From: an uncultured bacterium
GTDB taxonomy: Bacteria > Verrucomicrobiota > Lentisphaeria > Oligosphaerales > Oligosphaeraceae
Length of the DNA: 5,924 nt
Direction: 5' to 3'
Assembly: GCA_902783355.1 (NCBI GenBank)
Contig: CACZQQ010000222.1
Coordinates: 1-5,924 of the forward strand
The notes beneath the pieces were generated by a model that was not told the origin of the DNA, did no database searches, and worked only from the letters and a program-made list of their open reading frames with translations. The position numbers and the translations under genes were made by a program. Of the stretch, positions 1 through 5,790 are shown piece by piece (within the stretch, counting starts at the first letter, position 1; each line of letters starts with the position of its first letter).

Positions 1-511
1 CGGGCTTGACAGACATGGCAATCTTGCCGCCGCCTGCAGGATAGAAGCCGATGCGCTCCAGGGTCGCCTCGACTTCGGCCCCCATCGCGCGCAGGCACGG
101 CAGGAAGACGCGTTCGAAGAAATCGTACAAGGGCGCGTGGTCGTTGTGCGTGCCGCCTTCGAAGACGACCGCCGAGGGCGTGTCCGCGAAGAGCAGTGCG
201 GGCAGGACCGCCTGCGCCAGAAGCACGGTGGAGCCGGCGCTGCCGATGGCGAAGCGGTAGTCGCCGCCGCGGAGGCGGCCAGGCCGCAGCGACAGCTCCT
301 GCGACTTCAGTTCGTCGCCCGTCAGCGCGCCGCCGCAAACGGCCGCCACGGCCCGCGCACACATCAGATGCTGCCGCATCAGGCCGGGCTTCGGACGCCG
401 CGCGCGGATGTGCGTTATCCGGACTGCCTCGCCCGTGATGGCCGACAGGCTCAATGCCGTCCGCAGAATCTGGCCGCCGCCCTCTCCAAAAGAACCGTCA
501 ATGGTAATCAT
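1..511 (-). CDS. rtcA: RNA 3'-terminal phosphate cyclase RtcA, N-terminal part (cut by window edge)
   Basis: RtcA uses ATP to convert an RNA 3'-phosphate to a 2',3'-cyclic phosphate, through covalent enzyme-AMP and RNA-AMP intermediates; it acts in the cytoplasm in RNA end repair. I translated 170 codons with no stop, starting MITIDGSFGEGGGQILRTAL. Family motifs seen are GEGGGQILR (residues 9-17), RPKPGL...QHL (39-49), RGGDYRFAIGSAGST (81-95), GGTHNDHAP (119-127) and GFYPAGGG (155-162); they line up with E. coli RtcA throughout. The catalytic histidine lies in the C-terminal part of the family and is outside the window, so activity cannot be judged. The start is set by the family N-terminus; the frame stays open upstream and no good Shine-Dalgarno sequence precedes it. 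The gene is divergent from rtcR and lies about 45 bases downstream of the expected start of a sigma-54 promoter. Identification is firm; intactness is unknown. Confidence 0.96.
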   Translation of the reverse strand, partial: MITIDGSFGEGGGQILRTALSLSAITGEAVRITHIRARRPKPGLMRQHLMCARAVAAVCGGALTGDELKSQELSLRPGRLRGGDYRFAIGSAGSTVLLAQAVLPALLFADTPSAVVFEGGTHNDHAPLYDFFERVFLPCLRAMGAEVEATLERIGFYPAGGGKIAMSVKP

Positions 512-566
512 CGCTGTTGTTTCAGGGGAACCTGTGATCAAAAGGGAAAAGTCAACGCCTCCATAT

Positions 567-582
567 AGCAAGTCGCGTGCCA
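567..582 (-). promoter_or_regulatory. Sigma-54 (-24/-12) promoter of rtcA
   Basis: Read on the minus strand, this stretch is TGGCACG-CGAC-TTGCT, which matches the sigma-54 consensus TGGCACG-N4-TTGCW at every defined position. The -24 GG lies at 581-580 and the -12 GC at 569-568. The expected transcription start is near 556, giving a leader of about 45 bases before the rtcA ATG at 511. It faces rtcA and sits next to a gene for the cognate type of activator, which is the known arrangement for rtc operons. Sigma-54 promoters are silent without an AAA+ activator, so rtcA should be off unless RtcR is triggered. The motif is directly visible; its use is inferred. Confidence 0.9.
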
Positions 583-589
583 AAAATGG

Positions 590-645
590 GCGCCTCAAGG
601 CGCAGGAAGAAACCGCCCCCTGGAAAATAGAGTGAAAGTTTTTCA
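590..645. promoter_or_regulatory. Candidate RtcR-binding palindromes upstream of the rtcA promoter
   Basis: Two inverted repeats lie in the rtcA-rtcR gap. The first is GCGCCT-CA-AGGCGC at 590-603, which begins about 8 bases upstream of the -24 element. The second is TGAAA-GTT-TTTCA at 633-645. Taking the transcription start near 556, the second is centred near -83, a usual distance for activator sites of sigma-54 promoters. The first is centred near -40, close to the polymerase footprint, so it could instead be a site for another factor or have no role. I do not know the RtcR recognition sequence of this lineage; the assignment rests only on symmetry and position. Confidence 0.35.
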
Positions 646-727
646 GAAGCCCGCCGTCGCTTTCGTCCGGCCTGTCGTTTCGGGCTATATTATTAGAAAA
701 TCCACTAAAAAACTAGAAACAAATCTT

Positions 728-2329
728 ATGAAAAACATCATTTTTTCGTTTTTGGGCACGACATTGGACAGCCACCATCGCGGGGCGGACAGGTGGCGCT
801 TCTGGCGTCCGTCGGTGGCGTTGGCCATGCAGGAGGACTTGCATTTCGACGAGTACCATATTTGGTACACGAGCCGTTTCCAGCCGTTGATGGAGTCGGT
901 GTCGCACGACATACGGCTGTGTTCTCCGGACACGGAGGTCGTCCCGGAACTGCTGGAGCTGCGTGACCCATGGGACTTCGAGGAGGTCTATGGCAGGCTG
1001 TACGACTTCTGCCGCCAGCGGCACTTCGTGCCGGAGGAGAACAACTACTTCATCCACATCACCACGGGCACGCACGTGGCGCAGATCTGCCTCTTCCTGC
1101 TGAACGAATCGCACCATCTGCCTGGCCGCCTCGTCCAGACGCAGCCCAGCCACGCCGCCGAACCCGGCCGCGGCAAATACACGCTCATCGACTTGGATCT
1201 CTCGCGCTACGACCTGCTGGCCAAACGATTCGCGGTCGAGCGCCAGAACGACCTCGCCTTCCTCAAATCGGGCATAGAGACGCGCAACAAGCGCTTCAAC
1301 ACGCTCATCGAGACCATTGAGCGGGTCGCCGTCCGCTCGCGGGAGCCGATTCTGCTGACGGGGGCGACAGGCGCAGGCAAATCCCGTCTGGCGAAGAAGA
1401 TATATGAACTGAAGAGGCTGAACGGCCAACTGACGGGTGCCTTCGTGGATGTCAACTGCGCCACCTTGCGCGGCGACCAGGCCATGGCGACCCTCTTCGG
1501 GCACACGCGCGGCGCCTTCACGGGCGCCGTCCGCGAACGGCCGGGCCTCCTCAAGACCGCCGACGGCGGCATGCTCTTTCTGGACGAAATCGGCGAGCTG
1601 GGCGTGGACGAGCAGGCGATGCTTCTGCGCGCCATCGAGGAGAAGACCTTCCTGCCGCTGGGGGCCGACCAGGAGGTCAGCAGCTCCTTCCAGCTTATCT
1701 GCGGCACGAACCGCGACCTGGAGGGCGACGTGGCCGCCGGCAAGTTCCGCGACGACCTCTACCAGCGCATCAACCTGTGGCAGTTCAGGCTGCCCAGCCT
1801 GGCGGAGCGGACGGAGGACATCGAGCCGAACGTCGAATACGAGCTGGAGCAGTTCTCGCGGAAGAGCGGCCAGCGTGTCACTTTCAACCGCGAGGCATGG
1901 CAGCGCTTCATGGCCTTCGCCGGCCGCCATGCGTGGCGCGGCAATTTCCGCGAACTCAACGCCGTCATCACGCGGCTGGCCACCCTTGCCCCCGGCGGCC
2001 GCATCGACCTGCCTACCGTCAACGCCGAAATCAGCCAGGCCGAAGCCGCTTCCGCCGCGCCGCCGTCGGAGGCGCAGGACACCCTGCTGGCCGCCCTGCT
2101 GGGCGACGACTATGCGGAACGCTACGACCGCTTCGAGCTTGTCCAGCTGCAGGAAGTCCTGCGCGTCTGCGCCGCCAGCCGCAGCCTCTCCGAGGCGGGG
2201 CGGCGGCTTTTCGCCGTCTCGCGCCTCGCCAAGAAGTCCTCCAACGACGCAGACCGCCTCAGCCGCTACCTCCTCCACTACGGCCTCCATTTTCAGGACA
2301 TTCCGCGCGGAGAGGGAGGCAAGGGATAG
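728..2329 (+). CDS. rtcR: Sigma-54-dependent activator RtcR with CARF-type sensor domain
   Basis: RtcR is the cytoplasmic activator of the rtc RNA-repair operon. The protein is 533 residues, against about 532 in E. coli. Domains in order are an N-terminal CARF-type Rossmann domain (about 1-185) with DPWDFEEVY from residue 80 and the family signature TTGTHVAQ (112-119); a sigma-54 AAA+ domain with Walker A GATGAGKS (212-219), the sigma-54-contacting GAFTGA loop (262-267) and Walker B LFLDE (283-287); and a C-terminal DNA-binding helix-turn-helix region (about 480-525, LSEAGRRLFAVSR). All key residues are present. I chose the ATG at 728, giving MKNIIFSFLGTTLD, because it matches the family N-terminus; the frame is open back to an ATG at 632, but that would add 32 unmatched residues. 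No clear Shine-Dalgarno sequence precedes 728, and the upstream bases are A-rich. The CARF domain is thought to sense RNA ends produced by damage; the ligand here is unknown. Confidence 0.96.
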   Translation: MKNIIFSFLGTTLDSHHRGADRWRFWRPSVALAMQEDLHFDEYHIWYTSRFQPLMESVSHDIRLCSPDTEVVPELLELRDPWDFEEVYGRLYDFCRQRHFVPEENNYFIHITTGTHVAQICLFLLNESHHLPGRLVQTQPSHAAEPGRGKYTLIDLDLSRYDLLAKRFAVERQNDLAFLKSGIETRNKRFNTLIETIERVAVRSREPILLTGATGAGKSRLAKKIYELKRLNGQLTGAFVDVNCATLRGDQAMATLFGHTRGAFTGAVRERPGLLKTADGGMLFLDEIGELGVDEQAMLLRAIEEKTFLPLGADQEVSSSFQLICGTNRDLEGDVAAGKFRDDLYQRINLWQFRLPSLAERTEDIEPNVEYELEQFSRKSGQRVTFNREAWQRFMAFAGRHAWRGNFRELNAVITRLATLAPGGRIDLPTVNAEISQAEAASAAPPSEAQDTLLAALLGDDYAERYDRFELVQLQEVLRVCAASRSLSEAGRRLFAVSRLAKKSSNDADRLSRYLLHYGLHFQDIPRGEGGKG

Positions 2330-2334
2330 AAGAG

Positions 2335-2357
2335 GCGGGGATTTTATTTCTCCCCGC
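2335..2357. terminator. Hairpin between convergent rtcR and the ABC operon, possible bidirectional terminator
   Basis: GCGGGGA (2335-2341) pairs perfectly with TCCCCGC (2351-2357) around a 9-base T-rich loop. It starts 6 bases after the rtcR stop codon, and the loop and right arm cover the last codons of the convergent ATPase gene. The position suits a shared terminator. However, neither strand has a clear U-tract straight after the stem, so it may only pause polymerase or protect the 3' ends. Confidence 0.4.
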
Positions 2358-3147
2358 GCTGGAGGCGGCGGAGGAAGGCCTGCGTGCGCGGGTTCCTCGG
2401 CGCCCCGATGACCTGCTCCGGCGCGCCCTCCTCCGCGATGACCCCGTCCGCCATGAAGACCACGCGGTCGGCCACCTGCCGCGCGAAGTCGATTTCGTGG
2501 GTGACGATGACCATGGTCATGTGGATGGCCGCCAGTTCGCGGATGACGCGCAGGACCTCGCCCGTCAGCTCCGGGTCGAGGGCGGAGGTCGGCTCGTCGA
2601 AGAAGATGATGTCGGGACGGCTGATGAGGGCGCGGGCGATGGAGACGCGCTGCTGCTGTCCGCCGGAGAGCTGGCAGGGGTAGGCGGCCTCCTTGTCCGC
2701 AAGCCCCAGCTTCTTCAGCAGGACGCGCGCGGCCTCGACGACCTCGCCGGGCTCGCGCTTCTGCACGCAGATGGGCGCGTCGACGATGTTCTTCAGGACG
2801 CTGTAGTGGGGGAAGAGGTTGAAGTTCTGGAAGACGAGCCCGAAATGCGCCTTCAGCGTGCGCAGGACGGCCTGCGGGGCGTAGACGGCCGCGCCCGCCG
2901 CCGCGTCCTCCTCGCAGGCCGCGATGCCCGCGTAGCGCATCGTGCCGCGGTCCATGAACTCCAGCAGGGTGGAGCAGCGCAGCAGCGTGGACTTGCCGCA
3001 GCCGGAGGGGCCGATGATGGCGACGACCTCGCCTGCCCGCACCGCCAGCGAAATCCCCTTGAGGACGTGGTTGCCGCCGAAGCTCTTGTGGAGCCCCTGT
3101 ACCTCGAAGACCGGCGCGGCGGCCTGCGTGTCAGTGGTAGTAGTCAT
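2344..3147 (-). CDS. Polar amino-acid ABC transporter ATP-binding protein (GlnQ/HisP type)
   Basis: This is the cytoplasmic ATPase that powers the importer encoded just upstream. The 267-residue protein has every ABC landmark: Walker [10 protein letters not shown] (46-54), Q-loop FQNFNLFPH (106-114), signature LSGGQQQR (160-167), Walker [15 protein letters not shown] (180-193) and the H-loop histidine in VTHE (215-218). The match to polar amino-acid ATPases is close. An Ala-rich stretch at about 76-92 makes the segment between Walker A and the Q-loop longer than in E. coli GlnQ, more like HisP. The first 12 residues are a Thr/Ala-rich extension. The ATG at 3147 is supported by a GGAGAAG on the minus strand (3158-3152) ending 4 bases before it. 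The gene overlaps the permease gene by 17 bases, so translational coupling is likely. It is the last gene of the operon and converges on rtcR. The exact amino-acid substrate cannot be told from the sequence. Confidence 0.95.
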   Translation of the reverse strand: MTTTTDTQAAAPVFEVQGLHKSFGGNHVLKGISLAVRAGEVVAIIGPSGCGKSTLLRCSTLLEFMDRGTMRYAGIAACEEDAAAGAAVYAPQAVLRTLKAHFGLVFQNFNLFPHYSVLKNIVDAPICVQKREPGEVVEAARVLLKKLGLADKEAAYPCQLSGGQQQRVSIARALISRPDIIFFDEPTSALDPELTGEVLRVIRELAAIHMTMVIVTHEIDFARQVADRVVFMADGVIAEEGAPEQVIGAPRNPRTQAFLRRLQRGEK

Positions 3148-3790
3148 AGTGCTTCTCCAGGCGTTCCATGAAGTAGGCGACCACGAAGTTCAGGAGATAG
3201 TAGAGGACGCCGGCGGCGATGTAGGGGATCATGGAGCGCTGGCTGCTGGAGAGCTGCTTGGCCAGCGTGAACATCTCCGTGTAGGCCAGCGCGAAGGCCA
3301 GCGACGTGTCCTTCGTCAGCGTGATCACCTCGTTGGTGACGGCCGGCAGCGTGTTCTTGACGACCTGCGGCAGGATGATCTTGAAGAAGGTCTGGCATCG
3401 GGAGTAGCCCAGCACCAGCGCCGCCTCGCGCTGGCCGACGGGCACCGCCTGGATGCCGCCCCGGAAGATCTCCGCGAAGTAGGCCGCGTAGTTGATGGAG
3501 AAGGCGATGATGACGGCGGGGAAGCGGTAGTCGTCGCTGATGCGGATGCCGAAGAGGTAGTAGGGGCCGAAGAAGACCACGAGCAGCTGCAGCATCAGGG
3601 GCGTCCCGCGCAGGACGGAGATGAATATCTTGGTCGGCCAGGAGACGAGCCACAGCTTGCACATCCGCAGCACGCAGATGACCATGCCCAGCGGCAGCGA
3701 GAAGAGCAGGGTCAGCGCGAAGATCAGCAGCGTGGCCTGCATGCCCGCAAGCAGCTGGAGCAGGATGTGGTAGAGGACTTCCCGCGACAT
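3131..3790 (-). CDS. Polar amino-acid ABC transporter permease (HisM/GlnP type)
   Basis: This is an inner-membrane permease of the His/Glu/Gln/Arg family, 219 residues, the usual length. Hydrophobic segments are visible at about 13-41, 64-82, 90-108 and 188-208, in line with the roughly five-helix fold of the family. The RGTPL motif is at 61-65. The cytoplasmic EAA loop that docks on the ATPase is at about 122-142, with E122-A-A, G128 and the closing I-L-P of residues 139-141. It is followed by [19 protein letters not shown], typical of these proteins. Only one permease gene is present, so the channel is probably a homodimer, as in GlnP-type systems. No clear Shine-Dalgarno sequence precedes the ATG at 3790; the bases before it are C-rich. 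It is the middle gene of the operon, 89 bases after the binding-protein gene and overlapping the ATPase gene. Confidence 0.95.
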   Translation of the reverse strand: MSREVLYHILLQLLAGMQATLLIFALTLLFSLPLGMVICVLRMCKLWLVSWPTKIFISVLRGTPLMLQLLVVFFGPYYLFGIRISDDYRFPAVIIAFSINYAAYFAEIFRGGIQAVPVGQREAALVLGYSRCQTFFKIILPQVVKNTLPAVTNEVITLTKDTSLAFALAYTEMFTLAKQLSSSQRSMIPYIAAGVLYYLLNFVVAYFMERLEKHYDYYH

Positions 3791-3819
3791 CGTAGGTGGG
3801 GCGTGAAAAGGCGGGGGCG

Positions 3820-3847
3820 GGCGGGACAGGGCCGCCGCGTCCCCGCC
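3820..3847 (-). promoter_or_regulatory. GC-rich intercistronic hairpin between binding-protein and permease genes
   Basis: On the minus strand, GGCGGGGAC (3847-3839) pairs with GTCCCGCC (3827-3820) with one bulged G and an 11-base loop. It lies in the 89-base gap downstream of the binding-protein stop. A TTTT run occurs only 10 bases past the stem (3810-3807), so it is a poor intrinsic terminator. A smaller TTCCG-CGGAA inverted repeat sits nearer the stop (3865-3875). In amino-acid importers such structures often stabilise the upstream message, so that binding protein is made in excess over the membrane parts; that role here is inference. Confidence 0.4.
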
Positions 3848-3879
3848 AGGGGGCTTTCAGGGCATTCCGTCGGAAGGGA

Positions 3880-4698
3880 CTACTTGATGGCGCAGACGTT
3901 CTTGCCGTCGAACCACTGCTCGGAGATCCGCTGGAAGGTGCCGTCCATGACCATCTCGCGCAGGGTCGCCTCCACCGAATCGCGGGTGGCGGTGTCGCCC
4001 AGCTTGAAGCCGACGCCGTACTGCTCGGTGGAGAGCGGCTCCTCCAGCTTGCGGAAGGTGCCGGGCTTGGCCTTGCGGATGATGTCGTCCGCGACCGCCA
4101 CGTCCACGATCACCGCGTCGCAGCTGCCGCTCTCAAGCTCCATGGAGGCGTTGTTGTAGTTCGGGACGGTCTTGAGCGTCCTGAAGCTGGCCTTGAGGTC
4201 CGCCTTGCTCTCGTCGCTGATGGCGGCCAGGCCGGAGGAGTCGGCCTGCACCTCGACCACCTTGCCCTTCAGGTCGCCCTGGGTCTGGATGGCGGAGTCG
4301 CCCTTCACCATGAAGACCAGCGTGTTGTCCACGTAGGGGCATGTCCAGGTGTAGAGGCTTTCGCGGCCGTTGATGGTGAAGCCGTTCCAGATGCAGTTGA
4401 TGGTGCCGGCGTCCAGCTCGGCGTCCTTGGCGTCCCAGTCGATGGGCTTCAGTTCGAGCTTCCAGCCGCGGCGCTGGCAGACCTCCTTGGCCAGATCCAG
4501 GTCGAAGCCCTTCAGTTCGCCGGTGGTCGCGTCGCGGTAGCCATACGGCGGGAAGTCGGCGTCGAAGCCGACGCGCAGCGTGAAGCCAGGGCCGCGGGGC
4601 GGAGTGGCGGTTGTCCCCTGGTCGGACTTTTTGCAGCCGGTGACGAAGAGGGCGGCGCATGCGAGAGCCGCGCACAGAAGCAGAATCTTGCGCATCAT
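3880..4698 (-). CDS. Polar amino-acid ABC transporter solute-binding lipoprotein (SBP_bac_3 family)
   Basis: This is the substrate receptor of the importer, 272 residues. The N-terminus MMRKILLLCAALACAALF is a signal sequence ending in the lipobox V-T-G-C, with C22 as the lipidated residue; it should be anchored in the membrane facing the periplasm. A short KKSDQGTTATPP linker leads into a family 3 binding domain from about residue 39 to the end. Landmarks are LRVGFDADFPPYGY (41-54), GFDLDLAKEV (64-73) and WNGFTINGRES (104-114), whose arginine R112 is in the place of the residue that holds the amino-acid carboxylate in the family. The start is an ATG pair (4698 and 4695) behind AAAGGAAA on the minus strand (4712-4705); either could be used. 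It is the first gene of the three-gene operon. The substrate is probably a polar or charged amino acid, and I cannot say which. Confidence 0.94.
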   Translation of the reverse strand: MMRKILLLCAALACAALFVTGCKKSDQGTTATPPRGPGFTLRVGFDADFPPYGYRDATTGELKGFDLDLAKEVCQRRGWKLELKPIDWDAKDAELDAGTINCIWNGFTINGRESLYTWTCPYVDNTLVFMVKGDSAIQTQGDLKGKVVEVQADSSGLAAISDESKADLKASFRTLKTVPNYNNASMELESGSCDAVIVDVAVADDIIRKAKPGTFRKLEEPLSTEQYGVGFKLGDTATRDSVEATLREMVMDGTFQRISEQWFDGKNVCAIK

Positions 4699-4825
4699 GG
4701 TGTGTTTCCTTTGCTTTTAGGGTTGCGGAGATTGGGAATCCAGAAAATCAGAGCACAGAATGGCTGGCGCCTCTTAAAATGTAGCCCAGTTTCCAGATTT
4801 TGCAGGAAAAAAATGCATCGGGGAC

Positions 4826-4859
4826 TTGATTTCTCACGAAATGTGGTCCATAATATGGA
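4826..4859 (+). promoter_or_regulatory. Sigma-70-type promoter of the pseudopilin-like gene, overlapped by a palindrome
   Basis: A -35-like TTGATT (4826-4831) and a -10-like CATAAT (4849-4854) are separated by exactly 17 bases, which puts the transcription start near 4861 and gives a leader of about 43 bases. A perfect inverted repeat, TCCATA-A-TATGGA (4847-4859), covers the -10 element and could be a repressor site. It lies in the 205-base gap divergent from the amino-acid ABC operon; no equally good promoter for that operon was found on the minus strand. Confidence 0.5.
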
Positions 4860-4891
4860 TAGTTCCCAAGTCTAAGACAATCCCACAACCT

Positions 4892-4897
4892 AAGGAG
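4892..4897 (+). promoter_or_regulatory. Ribosome binding site setting the pseudopilin start
   Basis: AAGGAG lies 6 bases before the ATG at 4904. This supports 4904 over the in-frame upstream ATG at 4826, which would put 26 extra residues before the prepilin signal and lies inside the promoter. It is the clearest Shine-Dalgarno sequence among the plus-strand starts of the window. Confidence 0.8.
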
Positions 4898-4903
4898 TCC
4901 TCC

Positions 4904-5671
4904 ATGAAGAAGAGTGCCTTCACCCTGATCGAACTGCTGGTCGTCATCGCCATCATCGCCATTCTGGCCGCCATGCTGCTGCCCGCGCTGGCCAAGGCCC
5001 GCGCCAAGGCCCGCGCCATCAGCTGCGTCAACAACATGAAGGGCAACGTCCTCGCCGGCGCCATGTACGCCGACGACAACAACCAGATCTGGATCACCTA
5101 CAGCATCGGCCACGGCTCCGGCAGCTGGGCCGGCCCCGTCTCCTGGGCCGACCACCTCGTCTACCTCAAATATCTTGCGGACGACGGCAAGACCTTCTCC
5201 TGCCCGACGGCTCCCTGCACCCGCAAGGGCGACTACGCCGACACCGCCCCCCAGCGCTGGTCCATGATCTACGGCGTCTGCGGCAACGGGCCTACCGCCA
5301 CCGCCTACGCCACCAACGGCTTCGCCGGCCTCCGCGGCAGGTACTACTGCGCCACCGACAACAACGCCTGGCGCAGCTTCAACGCGGGCATCGTCCAGAA
5401 GCCAAGCGTCAGCTACTACACCAGCGATTCCTACAACGCCACCAACAAGTGCCAGGTCTATGGCATCGTCCACTCCAGCTGGGAGGACACTAACCTCGCC
5501 CACGCCGTCCACGAAGGGCGCATCACCAACAGCTTCATCGACGGCCACGCCGAGAACCTCAATCCCGGCCAGTGGGCCACCAACATCCACGAGAGCGACC
5601 TCTTCTACACCCGCACCAACGGCTACGGCTACCGCGGCCAGGACGGCACCTTCCTGACCGTCACGCCCTGA
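4904..5671 (+). CDS. Type II secretion/type IV pilin-like protein with prepilin leader and H-X9-DG motif
   Basis: The 255-residue protein begins [20 protein letters not shown], a type III (prepilin) signal: a short basic leader, then the FTLIE motif with Glu at +5 of the mature form, then a hydrophobic helix to about residue 29, followed by a basic KARAKARA stretch. Prepilin peptidase would cut before F6. The residue at -1 is Ala instead of the usual Gly. The body is rich in Gly, Tyr, Asn and Cys. Near the C-terminus H203 and D213-G214 form the H-X9-DG motif ([17 protein letters not shown]) known from prepilin-processing-associated proteins of PVC bacteria. Such proteins often occur in large numbers per genome and their function is unknown; they may be secreted, surface-anchored or assembled into pseudopili. 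It has its own promoter and terminator, so it looks monocistronic. The family call is firm; the role is open. Confidence 0.93.
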   Translation: MKKSAFTLIELLVVIAIIAILAAMLLPALAKARAKARAISCVNNMKGNVLAGAMYADDNNQIWITYSIGHGSGSWAGPVSWADHLVYLKYLADDGKTFSCPTAPCTRKGDYADTAPQRWSMIYGVCGNGPTATAYATNGFAGLRGRYYCATDNNAWRSFNAGIVQKPSVSYYTSDSYNATNKCQVYGIVHSSWEDTNLAHAVHEGRITNSFIDGHAENLNPGQWATNIHESDLFYTRTNGYGYRGQDGTFLTVTP

Positions 5672-5703
5672 TCCGCATCTGGAACGCAACGCCTCTGAAA
5701 GAC

Positions 5704-5753
5704 AGCCCCGACGAGGGCGGTGCGACGCGCCGCCACCGCCGGGGCTTTCGTTT
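5704..5753 (+). terminator. Rho-independent terminator after the pseudopilin-like gene
   Basis: A strong bulged hairpin is seen. AGCCCCG (5704-5710) pairs with CGGGGCT (5740-5746), and GCGGTG (5717-5722) pairs with CACCGC (5734-5739) stacked directly inside it, leaving a 6-base bulge on the 5' side. The 3' arm runs into TTTCGTTT (5746-5753). It begins 32 bases after the stop codon. The T-tract is interrupted by CG, so efficiency is uncertain, but the fold and position are those of an intrinsic terminator. Confidence 0.72.
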
Positions 5754-5790
5754 GGACAAAAGCATTGGGAAACAAAGACAACGGCATCCC

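Noticed and set aside
51..568. Several small plus-strand frames over the rtcA region
   Set aside because: The minus strand encodes RtcA with strong motif conservation; the plus frames are Arg/Ala-rich shadows.
632..727. Upstream start for rtcR adding 32 residues
   Set aside because: The added residues do not match the family, and this stretch holds the rtcA-rtcR control region; MKNIIFSFLGT at 728 matches the RtcR N-terminus.
713..2290. Long open frame of 525 codons antisense to rtcR
   Set aside because: It is a shadow of GC-rich codon use. The product is Ala/Arg/Val-rich with no family motif, while the plus strand encodes RtcR with all motifs.
1437..2411. Open frame on the plus strand in another frame inside rtcR
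   Set aside because: The product is low-complexity Ser/Ala/Arg/Pro, typical of an out-of-frame reading of a GC-rich gene.
1777..3171. 464-codon plus-strand frame across the end of rtcR and the ATPase gene
   Set aside because: It overlaps two well-supported genes, one of them on the opposite strand, and shows no recognisable domain.
2942..4159. 405-codon plus-strand frame over the permease and binding-protein genes
   Set aside because: It is antisense to two clear transporter genes; its Asp/Glu/Gln/His/Arg-rich repetitive composition is a reverse-complement artefact.
4699..4825. Minus-strand promoter for the amino-acid ABC operon
   Set aside because: The best -10-like match is TACATT (4783-4778), with no acceptable -35 at 16 to 19 bases, so I did not call it.
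3796..4875. 359-codon plus-strand frame over the binding-protein gene
   Set aside because: It is antisense to a lipoprotein gene with an intact signal peptide and family motifs; the product is Gly/Ala/Val-rich without motifs.
4894..4903. GGAG/CTCC hairpin that could hide the pseudopilin ribosome site
   Set aside because: It would have at most a 3-base stem with a 4-base loop, too weak to be a regulatory structure.
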